Of a stretch of 64,000 bases of DNA, positions 28,097 to 37,164 are shown piece by piece. The notes under the pieces are model-generated. The model had not been told where the DNA came from, did no database searches, and was given only the letters and a program-made list of their open reading frames with translations. The DNA comes from Psychromicrobium silvestre (GTDB lineage Bacteria > Actinomycetota > Actinomycetes > Actinomycetales > Micrococcaceae). Location: positions 62,001 to 126,000 of the forward strand of contig NZ_JACBYQ010000002.1 of NCBI RefSeq assembly GCF_013408295.1, written 5' to 3'. The position numbers and the translations under genes are program-made. Each line of letters begins with the position of its first letter. Positions within the stretch are counted from its first letter, which is position 1.

Positions 28097-28168
28097 AGAT
28101 TAGGGCCGAGCAGAGAAGCGCCAGGAAAATTTCGAAATGCTAAGTCACTTGCAGCAACACTTCGTCAT
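28097..28168 (-). promoter_or_regulatory. sirA-cysHDN promoter with phased upstream box
   Basis: On the minus strand a -10 TAATCT (28097-28102) lies 6 nt from the ATG; the -35 is poor, as in activator-dependent promoters. Plus-strand pentamers GTCAC (28144), GCAAC (28154) and GTCAT (28164) start 10 bp apart. The first is 47 bp from the -10, versus 46 bp at ssuA and ssuB. Confidence 0.55.
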
Positions 28169-28173
28169 ATCCG

Positions 28174-28902
28174 CTAAATCTGATCCAAGCGCGTCGCGAA
28201 ACTGACTTCTTCCAACTGATCTTCTGGATTCAGATCGGGATAGTGCTGACGCAAGGCTGTCAGATACTGGTCCCCTGCTCCCGGGCCATGGGCAGTGTCG
28301 GCCTCGGCCATCAGGGTGGCCATCTGAACCGCCCGGATTCCGAGAACCTCTCCGGGGATAGAGCGCGGCGTCTCAGCGAACTCGAAAACCAGAGTCGCTG
28401 GGCCCAGCTCCACCGGATCATTCCAACGAACAGTGCTGGTTTTTCTCCCCAAGCGCACATCGTCAAAGTAACGTGCAGAAAAATAAACGACCCTAGGTCT
28501 TGAGCTCCGACCCGGCCGACGATAAGTGCCAGGCAAAAGCCGAGAAATCCTTATGCTGGTGGGTCCCTCCTCGCCGGGCCAGGAGGGCATAATCACCGCG
28601 ATATCTGGGAAATAGTCGATCAGAGTCTGACGGCAGCGGCCGCAGGGAGCCAGAATCCCCCGCCCGTCATGTCCCGCCGCTACGATGCTCACCAATGGAG
28701 CTGAGCCCTGGGCTGCTGCGATCCCGAGCACCACCAGCTCCGCGCAGGGGCCCCCGCTGAAATGGTAGACATTGACGCCGGTGTAAATTTCTCCATTGGC
28801 GTCCATGGCCGCGGCCGCAACCGTGTGTTCATCGTTCTCTGGCAGTGTCGCGGCCAGGTTCAGAGCGGCCTCCACTAAATTGGCCTCAGCTGGGAACAGC
28901 AT
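28174..28902 (-). CDS. cytidine deaminase-ASCH domain fusion
   Basis: 242 residues. The N-terminal half is a zinc-dependent cytidine deaminase: C53-A-E55 and P86-C87-G-R-C90 are the metal and catalytic residues. The C-terminal ~105 residues are an ASCH domain with LGRKTSTVRW; K154 and T157 match the K and T of the N4-acetylcytidine amidohydrolase YqfB (GRKTITIRD). The fusion could first remove an N4-acyl group and then deaminate the cytidine, an inference from the two parts. ATG 28902 follows GAGGAGGACCGG and overlaps the chelatase gene by 17 nt. Confidence 0.85.
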   Translation of the reverse strand: MLFPAEANLVEAALNLAATLPENDEHTVAAAAMDANGEIYTGVNVYHFSGGPCAELVVLGIAAAQGSAPLVSIVAAGHDGRGILAPCGRCRQTLIDYFPDIAVIMPSWPGEEGPTSIRISRLLPGTYRRPGRSSRPRVVYFSARYFDDVRLGRKTSTVRWNDPVELGPATLVFEFAETPRSIPGEVLGIRAVQMATLMAEADTAHGPGAGDQYLTALRQHYPDLNPEDQLEEVSFATRLDQI

Positions 28903-29602
28903 TCCGGTCCTCCTCGTCCCGTTGATTGGCAACGGCATCGTAGCGATCCAGGGCTATTTGAGCTATCACCGGGGCTGGCAGCAGCGGCGCGCTGACCGCA
29001 TCCGCCCCGGCCCTTGCCAGCTGATCGTGGAAGAAGCCCGGCGCCAACAAGTATGAGGCAATGGCCACCTTTGCCGACTCGCGGCGCAAGTGTTCGACGG
29101 CGGCTGGCGGCTTGGGTTCGGCGCTCGCCCCGAAGGCTGCCAAGACAGGCTGCGAAATCAGGGCGCCGAGCTGTTTCGCAGTTATCTCCACGGCTTTTGC
29201 CGCCCCCGGTTTTGAAGACCCGGCCGCAGCTAGCACCACTCCCCACTCCCGATCGAAGCCCGGCAAAGCCCGCAGCCGCTCCGCCAGCACCTCGGCAAGT
29301 CGAGGGTCCGGGCCTAAGGGGGCAGCCGCCGTCGTCCTTGCCCTACCAGCAACCGCGCGCGGAATATCGACCTCTACGTGATAACCCACGGAAAGTAGTA
29401 GTGGCACGACGACGGCGGGGACTCCCCCGGGCAGCCCAGCCAGCACTTCCTCAAGCGAGGGACGCTGCACATCGACATAGGCTTCCAGCACCCGCAGCCC
29501 CGGCCGAAGGGAGGCGATTTGCTCGCGCAGTCGATTGATTTCGGCGCGGCCAAGGGGGTTGTCGGTGCCGTGTGCACAGGCGATCAAAATGGGCTGGTCC
29601 AC
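28886..29602 (-). CDS. sirohydrochlorin chelatase, CbiX/SirB type
   Basis: 238 residues in two CbiX-like halves. The N-terminal half begins ILIACAHGTDN with the metal-binding His and has PLLLSVGYHVEVDIP with the second His. It inserts iron (or cobalt) into sirohydrochlorin. Its position just upstream of the siroheme enzyme SirA suggests iron for siroheme. It overlaps the deaminase-ASCH gene and is divergent from the TRIC gene. Confidence 0.88.
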   Translation of the reverse strand: MDQPILIACAHGTDNPLGRAEINRLREQIASLRPGLRVLEAYVDVQRPSLEEVLAGLPGGVPAVVVPLLLSVGYHVEVDIPRAVAGRARTTAAAPLGPDPRLAEVLAERLRALPGFDREWGVVLAAAGSSKPGAAKAVEITAKQLGALISQPVLAAFGASAEPKPPAAVEHLRRESAKVAIASYLLAPGFFHDQLARAGADAVSAPLLPAPVIAQIALDRYDAVANQRDEEDRNAVPS

Positions 29603-29625
29603 CCTCGGAAGTGTAATCTGCTCCG

Positions 29626-30243
29626 GTGAGCATCGAAATTCTTCCGGACCTGCTCGGCGTCTTTTTCTTCGCAGTATCCGGTTGCCTGCTAGCGGCTCGG
29701 AAGAACTTCGATCTAGTGGGATCGCTGCTGCTCGGCTCCTTGGTCAGCCTCGGCGGCGGGGTGGTCCGCGATCTAGTCATTGGTCAGCTTCCGGCAGCCT
29801 TCTCCAATCCGCTCTACCTATTCCCACCACTACTGGCAACACTTCTGGTGTTCTTCCTGTACTCCGGAGTGGAGAAGACCAAAGGTCTGCTGACCGTTTT
29901 TGATGCCGCCGGACTGGCCTTATTCTGCATTACTGGCACGGTCAAAGCGCTCGATGCAGGGCTCAACCCGGTGGCCTCGGCGCTGCTCGGAGTGACCACG
30001 GCGGTAGGCGGCGGACTGCTCCGTGACGTGGTGGCCAACGAGGTGCCACAGCTGTTCAACCGGCACGATATCTATGCCATGCCAGCTTTCTTGGGTTCGG
30101 CTCTCGCGGCGGTGTGCTATCTCACCGGCATCCTGAACCTCAGCACCGGTCTAGCCATCGCCGTCGTAGTCTTCGCTTTCCGGCTATTAGCCTGGCGTTT
30201 CCGCTGGCATGCTCCCCTGGCAGTCTGGCGACGGAAGGCCTAG
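29626..30243 (+). CDS. TRIC-type cation channel family membrane protein
   Basis: 205 residues, about seven membrane helices in two repeats, each with the GGGxxRD motif (GGGVVRDLVIG; GGGLLRDVVAN). This is the bacterial TRIC/YadS (UPF0126) family, proposed to pass monovalent cations. The GTG start lies 6 nt after a -10 TAATCT (29614-29619), so it is likely leaderless. The 3' end overlaps the convergent peptidase gene by 4 nt. Confidence 0.9.
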   Translation: MSIEILPDLLGVFFFAVSGCLLAARKNFDLVGSLLLGSLVSLGGGVVRDLVIGQLPAAFSNPLYLFPPLLATLLVFFLYSGVEKTKGLLTVFDAAGLALFCITGTVKALDAGLNPVASALLGVTTAVGGGLLRDVVANEVPQLFNRHDIYAMPAFLGSALAAVCYLTGILNLSTGLAIAVVVFAFRLLAWRFRWHAPLAVWRRKA

Positions 30244-32087
30244 GAGAGAACGGCATCTAAGGTGCGGCGAAGGAACTCTACCGCGCGTGGGTAGGCATCC
30301 AGTTGATTTTTCCGGCGGCTCAGCCCGTGGCCTTCATCGGAATAGACCAACATTTCGCATTCGCTGCCGTTTGCCCGGACGGCCGCTGCCACCTGCTCGG
30401 CCTCACTGAGCGGCACCCGCGGATCGTTGGCACCGTGAATGACCATGAGCGGCTTGGCCAGCTTCTGGATTCTGGGCAACGGAGAGGCATCCTGCAAAAC
30501 CTGCCGATGCTGTTCCACGGAACCATATTCACGTTCCCGATAAGCCCGGCGGTAGGGCGAGGTGTTCTCCATAAAGGTCACCAGTGAACTCATCCCGACG
30601 ATATCCACTCCGGCGGCCCAATATTCGGGATGGAAGGTCATTCCGGCCAGCACCATATAACCGCCATAGCTGCCGCCGTAGAGGGCCACCCGCCCGGCGT
30701 TGATACCACTTCCCACCAGCCAACGGTGGATGTCCACCAGATCTTCCACCGAGTCCAGCCGAAGCTCCACATCATCCATTGACATCCAACGGCGTCCATA
30801 GCCACTCGAGCCGCGGACATTGGGTACCACTACGGTGTGACCGGACAACATCAAGGCAGCATTCCGCGGCGACCACTGGTAGAGGCTGGCAGCCTCCGGC
30901 CCGCCGTGGATATTTAGCACCGCGCTGGCATCCCCACGGGTGACAAAAGCAGGGATCTGCTCTCCGTCCCGGGTGGGAATCCGCACCAGCTCGGTACTAG
31001 GCAGCTTCTTAGCAATCTCTCGGCCCTCGGCGAAGGTCCTTTGAGTCAAGGAAATCGGTCCTTCGCCGAGATGCTCGGCTAAGGCCGCGCTAAAAACTTC
31101 ATCGGGAAAAGTTGGTGAGGAGAACGTCACCGCCAGTTGCTGCCCGTTCGCACTGATTTCAGCGACCGCATAACCCGCTTCGGGAAGGCTGACCGGTACC
31201 TCAGGTCCCAGTTCAGGCAGATTATCCCCGGTGTGGAGGTCGCTCAGGCTCAGCGTGCTCTGACCGTCCTTGAGCCGCTGGATCAAGGCGCGATTGCCAG
31301 CTTCATTGAGCCTGATTGTCACATTGACCTCCGGCTCGGCTAGGAAGGAATGCCAGCGGCTATCGGCGATCCGGTAGAAACTCACCGAGCGGAAATCGGT
31401 ATCGGCATCCTGGCTGCTGAAGAATCCGGAGGAATCCGCCAGCCAGCTCACTTCCCCGTACTGCCCCGGAATGTCTTCGGCTGTGATGACCTGCCACTGT
31501 TTGGCCACCACGTCGAGCAATCGGAGAGTGTTGGAGGCCGGTTGCAGGCTCATCGCATTGGAAACCAGGTAACGGCCGTCTGGAGAGGCCGAAACCTGAG
31601 CGAAGTTTCCGCCACCCGCCCAGAGAATCTCTTCCTCGCCGTCGAAGTGCCTACGCCTGATCAGGTCAAAATCGACCTCGTTGCGCCGATTTGTTGAATA
31701 CACCAGGCTCTCCGCATCGAGTGCCATCAACTGATAGATGTGTTCGGGATCATCGATCAATGCCGGAAGACTGCTCACCGGCAACACGGCAGACTCCGGA
31801 TCCAGCAAGTAAAGCTGATGACGTTCGTTGCCATCGGTGTCCGAGGAGATCAACAGTTTTCGGCTTCCCGGCAGGTACCGCCCGGTGGCGGTGGAACTGA
31901 AATCGGTGAGCTGAACCCGCGCCCCGTCGGGGCGAACCTCCCAGAGCTGACTGGTGCCGCCGATATTGGTATTCGTCAGCAGCGTCCCATCATCTGCCAC
32001 ATCCACCGCCAGCGAAACCGGAAGGTTAAGCAGCTTTTTGACGTCGTCGAGGACCGGGTGTGAGCTGGGATACATTTCAGGGGTCAT
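30240..32087 (-). CDS. S9 family prolyl-oligopeptidase-like peptidase
   Basis: 615 residues: an N-terminal beta-propeller of WD-like repeats (SPDGRYLVSNAMS; LADSSGFFSS) and a C-terminal alpha/beta-hydrolase. The nucleophile Ser is in GGSYGGYM (about residue 472), the Asp in GANDPRVP and the His in DEGHG, the S9C order. No signal peptide, so cytoplasmic. The ATG is 6 nt from a symmetric -10 shared with the divergent SUKH-like gene. Confidence 0.92.
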   Translation of the reverse strand: MTPEMYPSSHPVLDDVKKLLNLPVSLAVDVADDGTLLTNTNIGGTSQLWEVRPDGARVQLTDFSSTATGRYLPGSRKLLISSDTDGNERHQLYLLDPESAVLPVSSLPALIDDPEHIYQLMALDAESLVYSTNRRNEVDFDLIRRRHFDGEEEILWAGGGNFAQVSASPDGRYLVSNAMSLQPASNTLRLLDVVAKQWQVITAEDIPGQYGEVSWLADSSGFFSSQDADTDFRSVSFYRIADSRWHSFLAEPEVNVTIRLNEAGNRALIQRLKDGQSTLSLSDLHTGDNLPELGPEVPVSLPEAGYAVAEISANGQQLAVTFSSPTFPDEVFSAALAEHLGEGPISLTQRTFAEGREIAKKLPSTELVRIPTRDGEQIPAFVTRGDASAVLNIHGGPEAASLYQWSPRNAALMLSGHTVVVPNVRGSSGYGRRWMSMDDVELRLDSVEDLVDIHRWLVGSGINAGRVALYGGSYGGYMVLAGMTFHPEYWAAGVDIVGMSSLVTFMENTSPYRRAYREREYGSVEQHRQVLQDASPLPRIQKLAKPLMVIHGANDPRVPLSEAEQVAAAVRANGSECEMLVYSDEGHGLSRRKNQLDAYPRAVEFLRRTLDAVLS

Positions 32088-32090
32088 AAA

Positions 32091-32106
32091 AACATCCTAG
32101 GATGTT
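32091..32106. promoter_or_regulatory. symmetric bidirectional leaderless promoter core
   Basis: AACATCCTAGGATGTT is a perfect 16 bp palindrome. It yields a TAGGAT -10 on each strand (plus 32098-32103, minus 32099-32094), and each ends exactly 6 nt before its start codon: GTG 32110 rightward and ATG 32087 leftward. The whole gap between the genes is 22 bp. Confidence 0.6.
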
Positions 32107-32109
32107 CAG

Positions 32110-32520
32110 GTGAGCGAAATCTTTCTACAGAAGTTCCGCGACCTGATTCCTTCCCATCTCTCCGAGCAATGGCAGCAGGAAGACGGGTTCCCCGAGGCCG
32201 AGCTCAGCCATGAGCTGGCGACAGAAGTGCCACAAGCGCTGCGGGAATTCTATTTGGCGCTGGGTAATTCCGAGCTGATGGAAGCCTATTACTACTTCTG
32301 GGATCCAGATGAGCTGGAGATCGAGGACGGTTATCTGCTCTTCCTTGAGGACGAAGAAGAGCTCTACACCTGGGGTATCCGTGCCGAACAAGTTGATGTT
32401 CCGGACCCTCTGGTCTGGCGACGCAGCAACGCCAAGGGCAATTGGGTTTGCGAAGAAGGCACTTTCAGCGAATTCGTGCTCGACTACTTTGACTGGGTTT
32501 TCAGCGACGAGGAAGACTGA
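32110..32520 (+). CDS. SMI1/KNR4 (SUKH)-like protein
   Basis: 136 acidic residues. The motifs VPQALREFYLALGN, LLFLEDEEELYTWGIR, PDPLVW and GTFSEFVLDYF follow the SUKH fold pattern. SUKH proteins are often immunity proteins against toxins, but stand-alone housekeeping members are common, and no toxin gene lies nearby. It shares a 22 bp promoter gap with the S9 peptidase. GTG start, probably leaderless. Confidence 0.75.
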   Translation: MSEIFLQKFRDLIPSHLSEQWQQEDGFPEAELSHELATEVPQALREFYLALGNSELMEAYYYFWDPDELEIEDGYLLFLEDEEELYTWGIRAEQVDVPDPLVWRRSNAKGNWVCEEGTFSEFVLDYFDWVFSDEED

Positions 32521-32558
32521 TCCGGTCTCCCTGCGTTCCCGTTCCAGAGGAAAGACCG

Positions 32559-33677
32559 TTAGACCTCGCGGTGCGCCACGGCGTGCGCGAAGCTGGTCAG
32601 AGCGGACTTGACCACACCTTCCGGAAGCGGAGCCAATGCGGCAATCGCATCATCCGCCCACTGCCGAGCCACTACCCAGGAATCCTGCGTGACCGAATGC
32701 TCACGCAAAGCCTTGACGGCAACAGCCAAAGCCTCGTCAGAGGATAGATCCCCCTCAACCAGCGCCAACACCTCGGCGGCAGAAGGATCCGTGACCGCCG
32801 CCTTGCGCAGCAGCAACACCGGTAACGTCGATACTCCCTCACGGAGATCAGTGCCGGGTGACTTGCCGGAGACCTGCTTTGCCCCGGTCACATCAATCAC
32901 GTCGTCGGCTAGCTGGAAGGCCACCCCGACCTTTTCGCCGTACTCGACCAAAACGTTCTGGAATTCTTCCGACACATTGGCGAAGATCGCACCCAGCTGG
33001 CCCGAGGCCGCCACTAGGGAGCCGGTCTTATCGGAAACCACCGAGAGGTAGTGATCCACCGGATCTTCGTCCTCGCGTGGGCCTACCGTCTCATGCAATT
33101 GCCCTAGGCACAGCCGCTCAAAGGTTCGAGCTTGAATGCCCAGCGCCTTGGGCCCCAGTTCCGAGACCAGGATGGATGCTCGGGCGAAAATCAGGTCCCC
33201 GGTCAGGATGGCTACCGAGTTGCCCCACACCTCGTGGGCGGTGGGCGCACCACGACGGAAGGGAGCGGAGTCCATTACGTCATCGTGGTACAGCGTCGCC
33301 AAATGGGTCAGTTCGACGACGACGGCGGCCCTGATCACCTCGGCCCGGCCCGGATCGCCCAGGTGCGAAGCCAGCAATACCAGCAGCGGACGGATCCGTT
33401 TGCCGCCGGCCTCAATCAGGTGCCTCGAGGTTGCATCGGCCAAAGGATCGGAATTGGCAATCGCCTCCCGAAGCTGCTTCTCCACTTTGGCAAGTGAAGT
33501 GTAAATAGCCGGCCCAAGGTCTGGGTCCTCGGCAATTTCGGCAAAGGCCGCCGGCAGCTTAATGCCCAGGGCAAGGGCACTCGTCGGCGGATCGAGCTCG
33601 ACGGAATCATGGACGCCATGGCCGGCGTGGGTCCAGGCGGGACTGCCCGAATCGCCCGGAATTACAGGATTGCTCAC
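32559..33677 (-). CDS. polyprenyl diphosphate synthase (menaquinone side chain)
   Basis: 372 residues of the all-trans prenyltransferase fold. The first Asp-rich motif DDVMD (about residue 130) and the second ADDVID (about 255) bind the diphosphates through magnesium. An extra ~45-residue N-terminus is present. It overlaps the reductase gene by 4 nt and belongs to the menG-reductase-synthase run, so it most likely makes the isoprenoid tail of menaquinone. Product chain length cannot be set from sequence here. Confidence 0.92.
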   Translation of the reverse strand: MSNPVIPGDSGSPAWTHAGHGVHDSVELDPPTSALALGIKLPAAFAEIAEDPDLGPAIYTSLAKVEKQLREAIANSDPLADATSRHLIEAGGKRIRPLLVLLASHLGDPGRAEVIRAAVVVELTHLATLYHDDVMDSAPFRRGAPTAHEVWGNSVAILTGDLIFARASILVSELGPKALGIQARTFERLCLGQLHETVGPREDEDPVDHYLSVVSDKTGSLVAASGQLGAIFANVSEEFQNVLVEYGEKVGVAFQLADDVIDVTGAKQVSGKSPGTDLREGVSTLPVLLLRKAAVTDPSAAEVLALVEGDLSSDEALAVAVKALREHSVTQDSWVVARQWADDAIAALAPLPEGVVKSALTSFAHAVAHREV

Positions 33678-34963
33678 GACTTAAGCCTAACCTGCGTATT
33701 GCTGGTCTCAGGAACGAGCTGTTCGAGCAGATGTGCCGCTCTATCGCTGAGGTCCCGGCCCGGTGTTCCGGGCGCATCAGTAAGGTTCGCCATCAGCCGG
33801 ACAACGAAGTGCATGAGCGGAGGCACCGGCATCCCAGTACGCAGCGCCAACTGCATAATCGAGGGCTTGCCAATCAACCCGGCGAACACCCGGCCCAGGG
33901 TGAAATGCCTACCCCAAAGGGTTCGAATATGGTCCGCATAGCCATGCAGCGCATAATCGGACGCGAGCCGCGAATTCGTCAGCGCAGCCCTTTCTAAAAA
34001 TTCCGCAGCATAACGACCGGATTCCATCGCATAGGAAATGCCCTCGCCGTTGAAGGGGCTCACCATTCCCCCGGCATCGCCGAGCAGCAGTAGCCCAGGA
34101 CTGTAATGAGGGGTTCGGTTGAAACCCATCGGCAGCGCAGCGCCACGAATCTCGCCAACTTGGTTCTCCTGTGAGAACCCCCATTCGGCGGGCATCGCGG
34201 CGGTCCAATCTCTCAGCACTCGGCGATAATCCAGTTTGCCGAACTCTCGTGAGGAGTTCAGGATGCCCAAGCCCACATTGCAGGTGCCATCGCCCACTCC
34301 GAAAACCCAACCGTAACCAGGAAGTGGCCCGGAAGGACCGGCCAGCTCCAACCAGCCCTCCATCCAATCCTCTTCATGCCGAGGGGAGGTGAAATAGGTA
34401 CGCACCGCTACCCCCAAGGGCCGGTCATCCCTTTTGGCTAGTCCCAGCGAAAGCGCAGTGCGGCTCGAGTTCCCATCGGCGGCCAGCACCACGTCGGCCG
34501 GGATATCCAAGACCTGCCCGGTTTTCTTGCCTACCTCATCCAAAACCGCAGCGGTCACACCAACCACCCGGCCGTCGTCGTCGGTCCGTACCGAGCTGAC
34601 GTTGTGCCCCTCCAGGATCCAGGCACCGGCTCGGCGAGCGTGGTTTGCTAGTTCCTCGTCGAAACCGAAGCGGGTGCGGATCAATCCATAATCCGGAAAA
34701 TCGCTCAACTCCGGCCAGGCCACCTCAACCTGACGGCCCTGGGCAATCAGGCGCAGACCGCGATTACGTCGCCAACCCTCCGAATCGTGTGGCAGGCCGA
34801 GCAACTGGATCTCCCGCACGGCACGCGGGGTCAGCCCATCCCCGCAGACTTTCTCCCGCGGGAAGTGGGTTTTCTCCAGGACAGTGACCTCGAACCCTGC
34901 CGAGGCCAGGTAATAGGCAGCGGTTGAACCTGCTGGCCCCGCACCAACGATGACGATCTTCAT
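33674..34963 (-). CDS. geranylgeranyl-reductase-family FAD protein, MenJ-like
   Basis: 429 residues. N-terminal FAD site IVGAGPAGSTAAYYLA, a central CGDGLTPRAV motif and LLLGDAGGMVSPFNGEGISYAMESG near the middle are standard for the family. In mycobacteria MenJ saturates one double bond of the menaquinone tail. The coupling to the prenyl synthase and menG genes supports the same role. It also resembles other GGR reductases, so the exact substrate is an inference. Confidence 0.88.
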   Translation of the reverse strand: MKIVIVGAGPAGSTAAYYLASAGFEVTVLEKTHFPREKVCGDGLTPRAVREIQLLGLPHDSEGWRRNRGLRLIAQGRQVEVAWPELSDFPDYGLIRTRFGFDEELANHARRAGAWILEGHNVSSVRTDDDGRVVGVTAAVLDEVGKKTGQVLDIPADVVLAADGNSSRTALSLGLAKRDDRPLGVAVRTYFTSPRHEEDWMEGWLELAGPSGPLPGYGWVFGVGDGTCNVGLGILNSSREFGKLDYRRVLRDWTAAMPAEWGFSQENQVGEIRGAALPMGFNRTPHYSPGLLLLGDAGGMVSPFNGEGISYAMESGRYAAEFLERAALTNSRLASDYALHGYADHIRTLWGRHFTLGRVFAGLIGKPSIMQLALRTGMPVPPLMHFVVRLMANLTDAPGTPGRDLSDRAAHLLEQLVPETSNTQVRLKS

Positions 34964-34976
34964 AATTAAGCTCTAA

Positions 34977-35669
34977 CTAAGCTTTATACGCCCGGTGCAG
35001 AGCAACCAGTCCGCCGTTGAGGTTGCGATAGTTGACCTTGGTCCAGCCCGCCTCGGCGATCCACTGAGCCAAATGGTCCTGATCGGGCCACTCTCGGATG
35101 GACTCGGCCAAGTAGTCATAAGCGGTGGGGTTTGAGGAGGACCGCTTGGCGATAGCGGGCAAAGCCCGCATCAAGTATTCGGTATAGACCGTTCGGAATG
35201 GTCCGAAGGTGGGATGCGAGAATTCGGCAATCACCAGCTTGCCGCCCGGCTTAGTCACCCGTAGCATCTCCGCGATCGCTTTTTTCGGCTCGTTCACATT
35301 GCGCAGACCGAAGGAGATGGTGGTGGCATCGAAGCTATTATCAGCAAAGGGTAGCGCGGTGGCGTCACCGGCCACGAAGTTAATATCCGGACGGCGGCGC
35401 TTGCCTACCTTGAGCATGCCGAGCGAGAAATCGAGGGCCACCACGTCGATTCCGGCGTCGGCGTAGGGCTCGCTGGAGGTTCCGGTTCCGGCCGCGACAT
35501 CTAGCACCCGCTGACCCGGCACCGCCCCGACGGCTTCCACCACGATCTTTCGCCAGCGACGGGTTTGCCCCATCGACAACAGGTCGTTGGTCAGATCGTA
35601 TTTGGGGGCGACGTCGTCGAACATAGCGGCGACTTCGTCCGGGCGTTTCTCCAGAGATGCACGGTTCAC
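34977..35669 (-). CDS. menG: demethylmenaquinone methyltransferase
   Basis: 230 residues, UbiE/MenG family. SAM site [16 protein letters not shown], then [25 protein letters not shown] and the C-terminal [17 protein letters not shown]. It makes the final methylation of menaquinone. I chose GTG 35669 ([17 protein letters not shown]), the family start; the frame is open 13 codons further. It is divergent from menF across about 90 bp. Confidence 0.95.
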   Translation of the reverse strand: MNRASLEKRPDEVAAMFDDVAPKYDLTNDLLSMGQTRRWRKIVVEAVGAVPGQRVLDVAAGTGTSSEPYADAGIDVVALDFSLGMLKVGKRRRPDINFVAGDATALPFADNSFDATTISFGLRNVNEPKKAIAEMLRVTKPGGKLVIAEFSHPTFGPFRTVYTEYLMRALPAIAKRSSSNPTAYDYLAESIREWPDQDHLAQWIAEAGWTKVNYRNLNGGLVALHRAYKA

Positions 35670-35760
35670 CCCTCTATTCTCGCAAATTCTCGCTTCGACC
35701 GTGACCACCCAGCCTGCCGACCGTCCGAAAGCAGCCCCGACGGCGAGTACGCTTGGATTC

Positions 35761-37023
35761 GTGCTGCGCAGTTTGACCGCCCCCTTAGCGGATGCCCCCT
35801 CCCTGACCGAGGCGCTTCGTGAGGATTCTCACTGCTGGGTTCGTCGGAACGAAGGGCTGATCGGCTTCGGCCGAATCGCCGAATTCACCGGCAATGGACC
35901 GGAGCGGTTCGCCGAAGCGCAGCAGTGGTGGGGCGAGCAAGTAACCCAAGCCCGGATTGAGGACCAGCTCCGAGTGCACGGCAGCGGCCTAGTGGCTTTC
36001 GGCAGTTTCACCTTCTCCAAATTCTCCAAGCAGGACTCCCAGCTGTTCGTGCCCAGGCTGCTGCTCGGGGTTCGGGATGGCACCAGCTGGCTGACCATAA
36101 ACAGCGTAGACGACGACGTCTCCGCGGAAACTGCCCGAGCCGAGTTGGCCAGCTACTTGAGTGCGCCGGCACCAACGGTCCCGGACCCGGATTTCAGCCT
36201 CAGCACCGGGGCGCTCAGCGAAGCCGAGTGGATGTCCGTGGTGGCAGCCGGAGTGGCAGCCATTAGCGATCGCTCCTTGGAGAAGTTGGTACTGGCACGC
36301 GATATCGTGGCGCGCAGCTCGCAGCCAATCAGTCGATCGGCGGTGCTCCGCGCCCTGATCGAACGCTATCGGGAGTGCTGGAGCTACGGTGTCGGAAACT
36401 TCATCGGGGCCACCCCGGAGATGCTCATAGACATCGAGGCCGGAGTTGCCCGTGCCAGGGTCCTAGCAGGAACCGTGGATCGAGCCGGAGCCCCTGAAGA
36501 TCCCGGTTACGCCGATCGGATGCTGATGGACTCGGAAAAACAACGCCAAGAGCATGAGTTCGCGGTCAAATCCCTGGTCCGGGAGCTGGCACCTTTCGCC
36601 ACCGACCTGTCGGTGCCGATCAAACCGTTTGTGCTGGAGCTGCCCAATGTCTGGCATCTGGCCTCAGACGTGAGCGCAGAATTGGCCCGTAACGGGGAGC
36701 ATCTCCCCGGCACCCTGGCGCTACTGGAAGCACTGCACCCCACCGCTGCGGTCTGCGGAACACCGCGAGCCGAAGCCGGGGCGTTGATCCGCGAATTGGA
36801 ACACCTGGACCGCGGCCCCTATGCCGGGCCGGTCGGCTGGTTGGACGCCGCCGGGAACGGTGAATGGGGCATCGGGCTACGCGGTGCCGTGCTGGAGGAT
36901 TCTCATACCGCGCGCCTCTACGCTGGCTGTGGGATCGTCCAAGCTTCCGATCCTCAGGCCGAACTCGCGGAGACCTGGGCGAAGTTCCGGCCGATGTTGC
37001 AAGCGCTCGGGGCGGAAGCATAG
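35761..37023 (+). CDS. menF: isochorismate synthase (menaquinone)
   Basis: 420 residues of the chorismate-binding family. [17 protein letters not shown], the [10 protein letters not shown] motif, AGTVDRAG and [14 protein letters not shown] are all present. It converts chorismate to isochorismate, the first committed step of the pathway. The start is uncertain: GTG 35761 has a -10 (TACGCT) 7 nt upstream, fitting a leaderless message; GTG 35701 would add 20 residues. A siderophore isochorismate synthase is possible, but the surrounding men genes argue against it. Confidence 0.9.
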   Translation: MLRSLTAPLADAPSLTEALREDSHCWVRRNEGLIGFGRIAEFTGNGPERFAEAQQWWGEQVTQARIEDQLRVHGSGLVAFGSFTFSKFSKQDSQLFVPRLLLGVRDGTSWLTINSVDDDVSAETARAELASYLSAPAPTVPDPDFSLSTGALSEAEWMSVVAAGVAAISDRSLEKLVLARDIVARSSQPISRSAVLRALIERYRECWSYGVGNFIGATPEMLIDIEAGVARARVLAGTVDRAGAPEDPGYADRMLMDSEKQRQEHEFAVKSLVRELAPFATDLSVPIKPFVLELPNVWHLASDVSAELARNGEHLPGTLALLEALHPTAAVCGTPRAEAGALIRELEHLDRGPYAGPVGWLDAAGNGEWGIGLRGAVLEDSHTARLYAGCGIVQASDPQAELAETWAKFRPMLQALGAEA

Positions 37024-37039
37024 CAACTCAAGAAATATG

Positions 37040-37068
37040 TTGACTTGAAGGCTACAAATGTTTACAAA
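37040..37068 (+). promoter_or_regulatory. candidate promoter of the amino-acid ABC operon
   Basis: TTGACT, a 17 nt spacer and TACAAA. It lies 97 nt before the ATG of the binding protein and just after the menF stop. Confidence 0.5.
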
Positions 37069-37164
37069 GTGTGACCTGCGTTACTAAGGTATAGTTCTGG
37101 CCTGCACCCAGTGTGCGGAGTCGGGGCTCGCACGACGCACCTTCAGTTGAACAAAGGTAACTTA

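Noticed and set aside
26678-28177. 499-codon plus-strand frame
   Set aside because: Antisense to sirA and without any family features; caused by codon bias in high-GC DNA.
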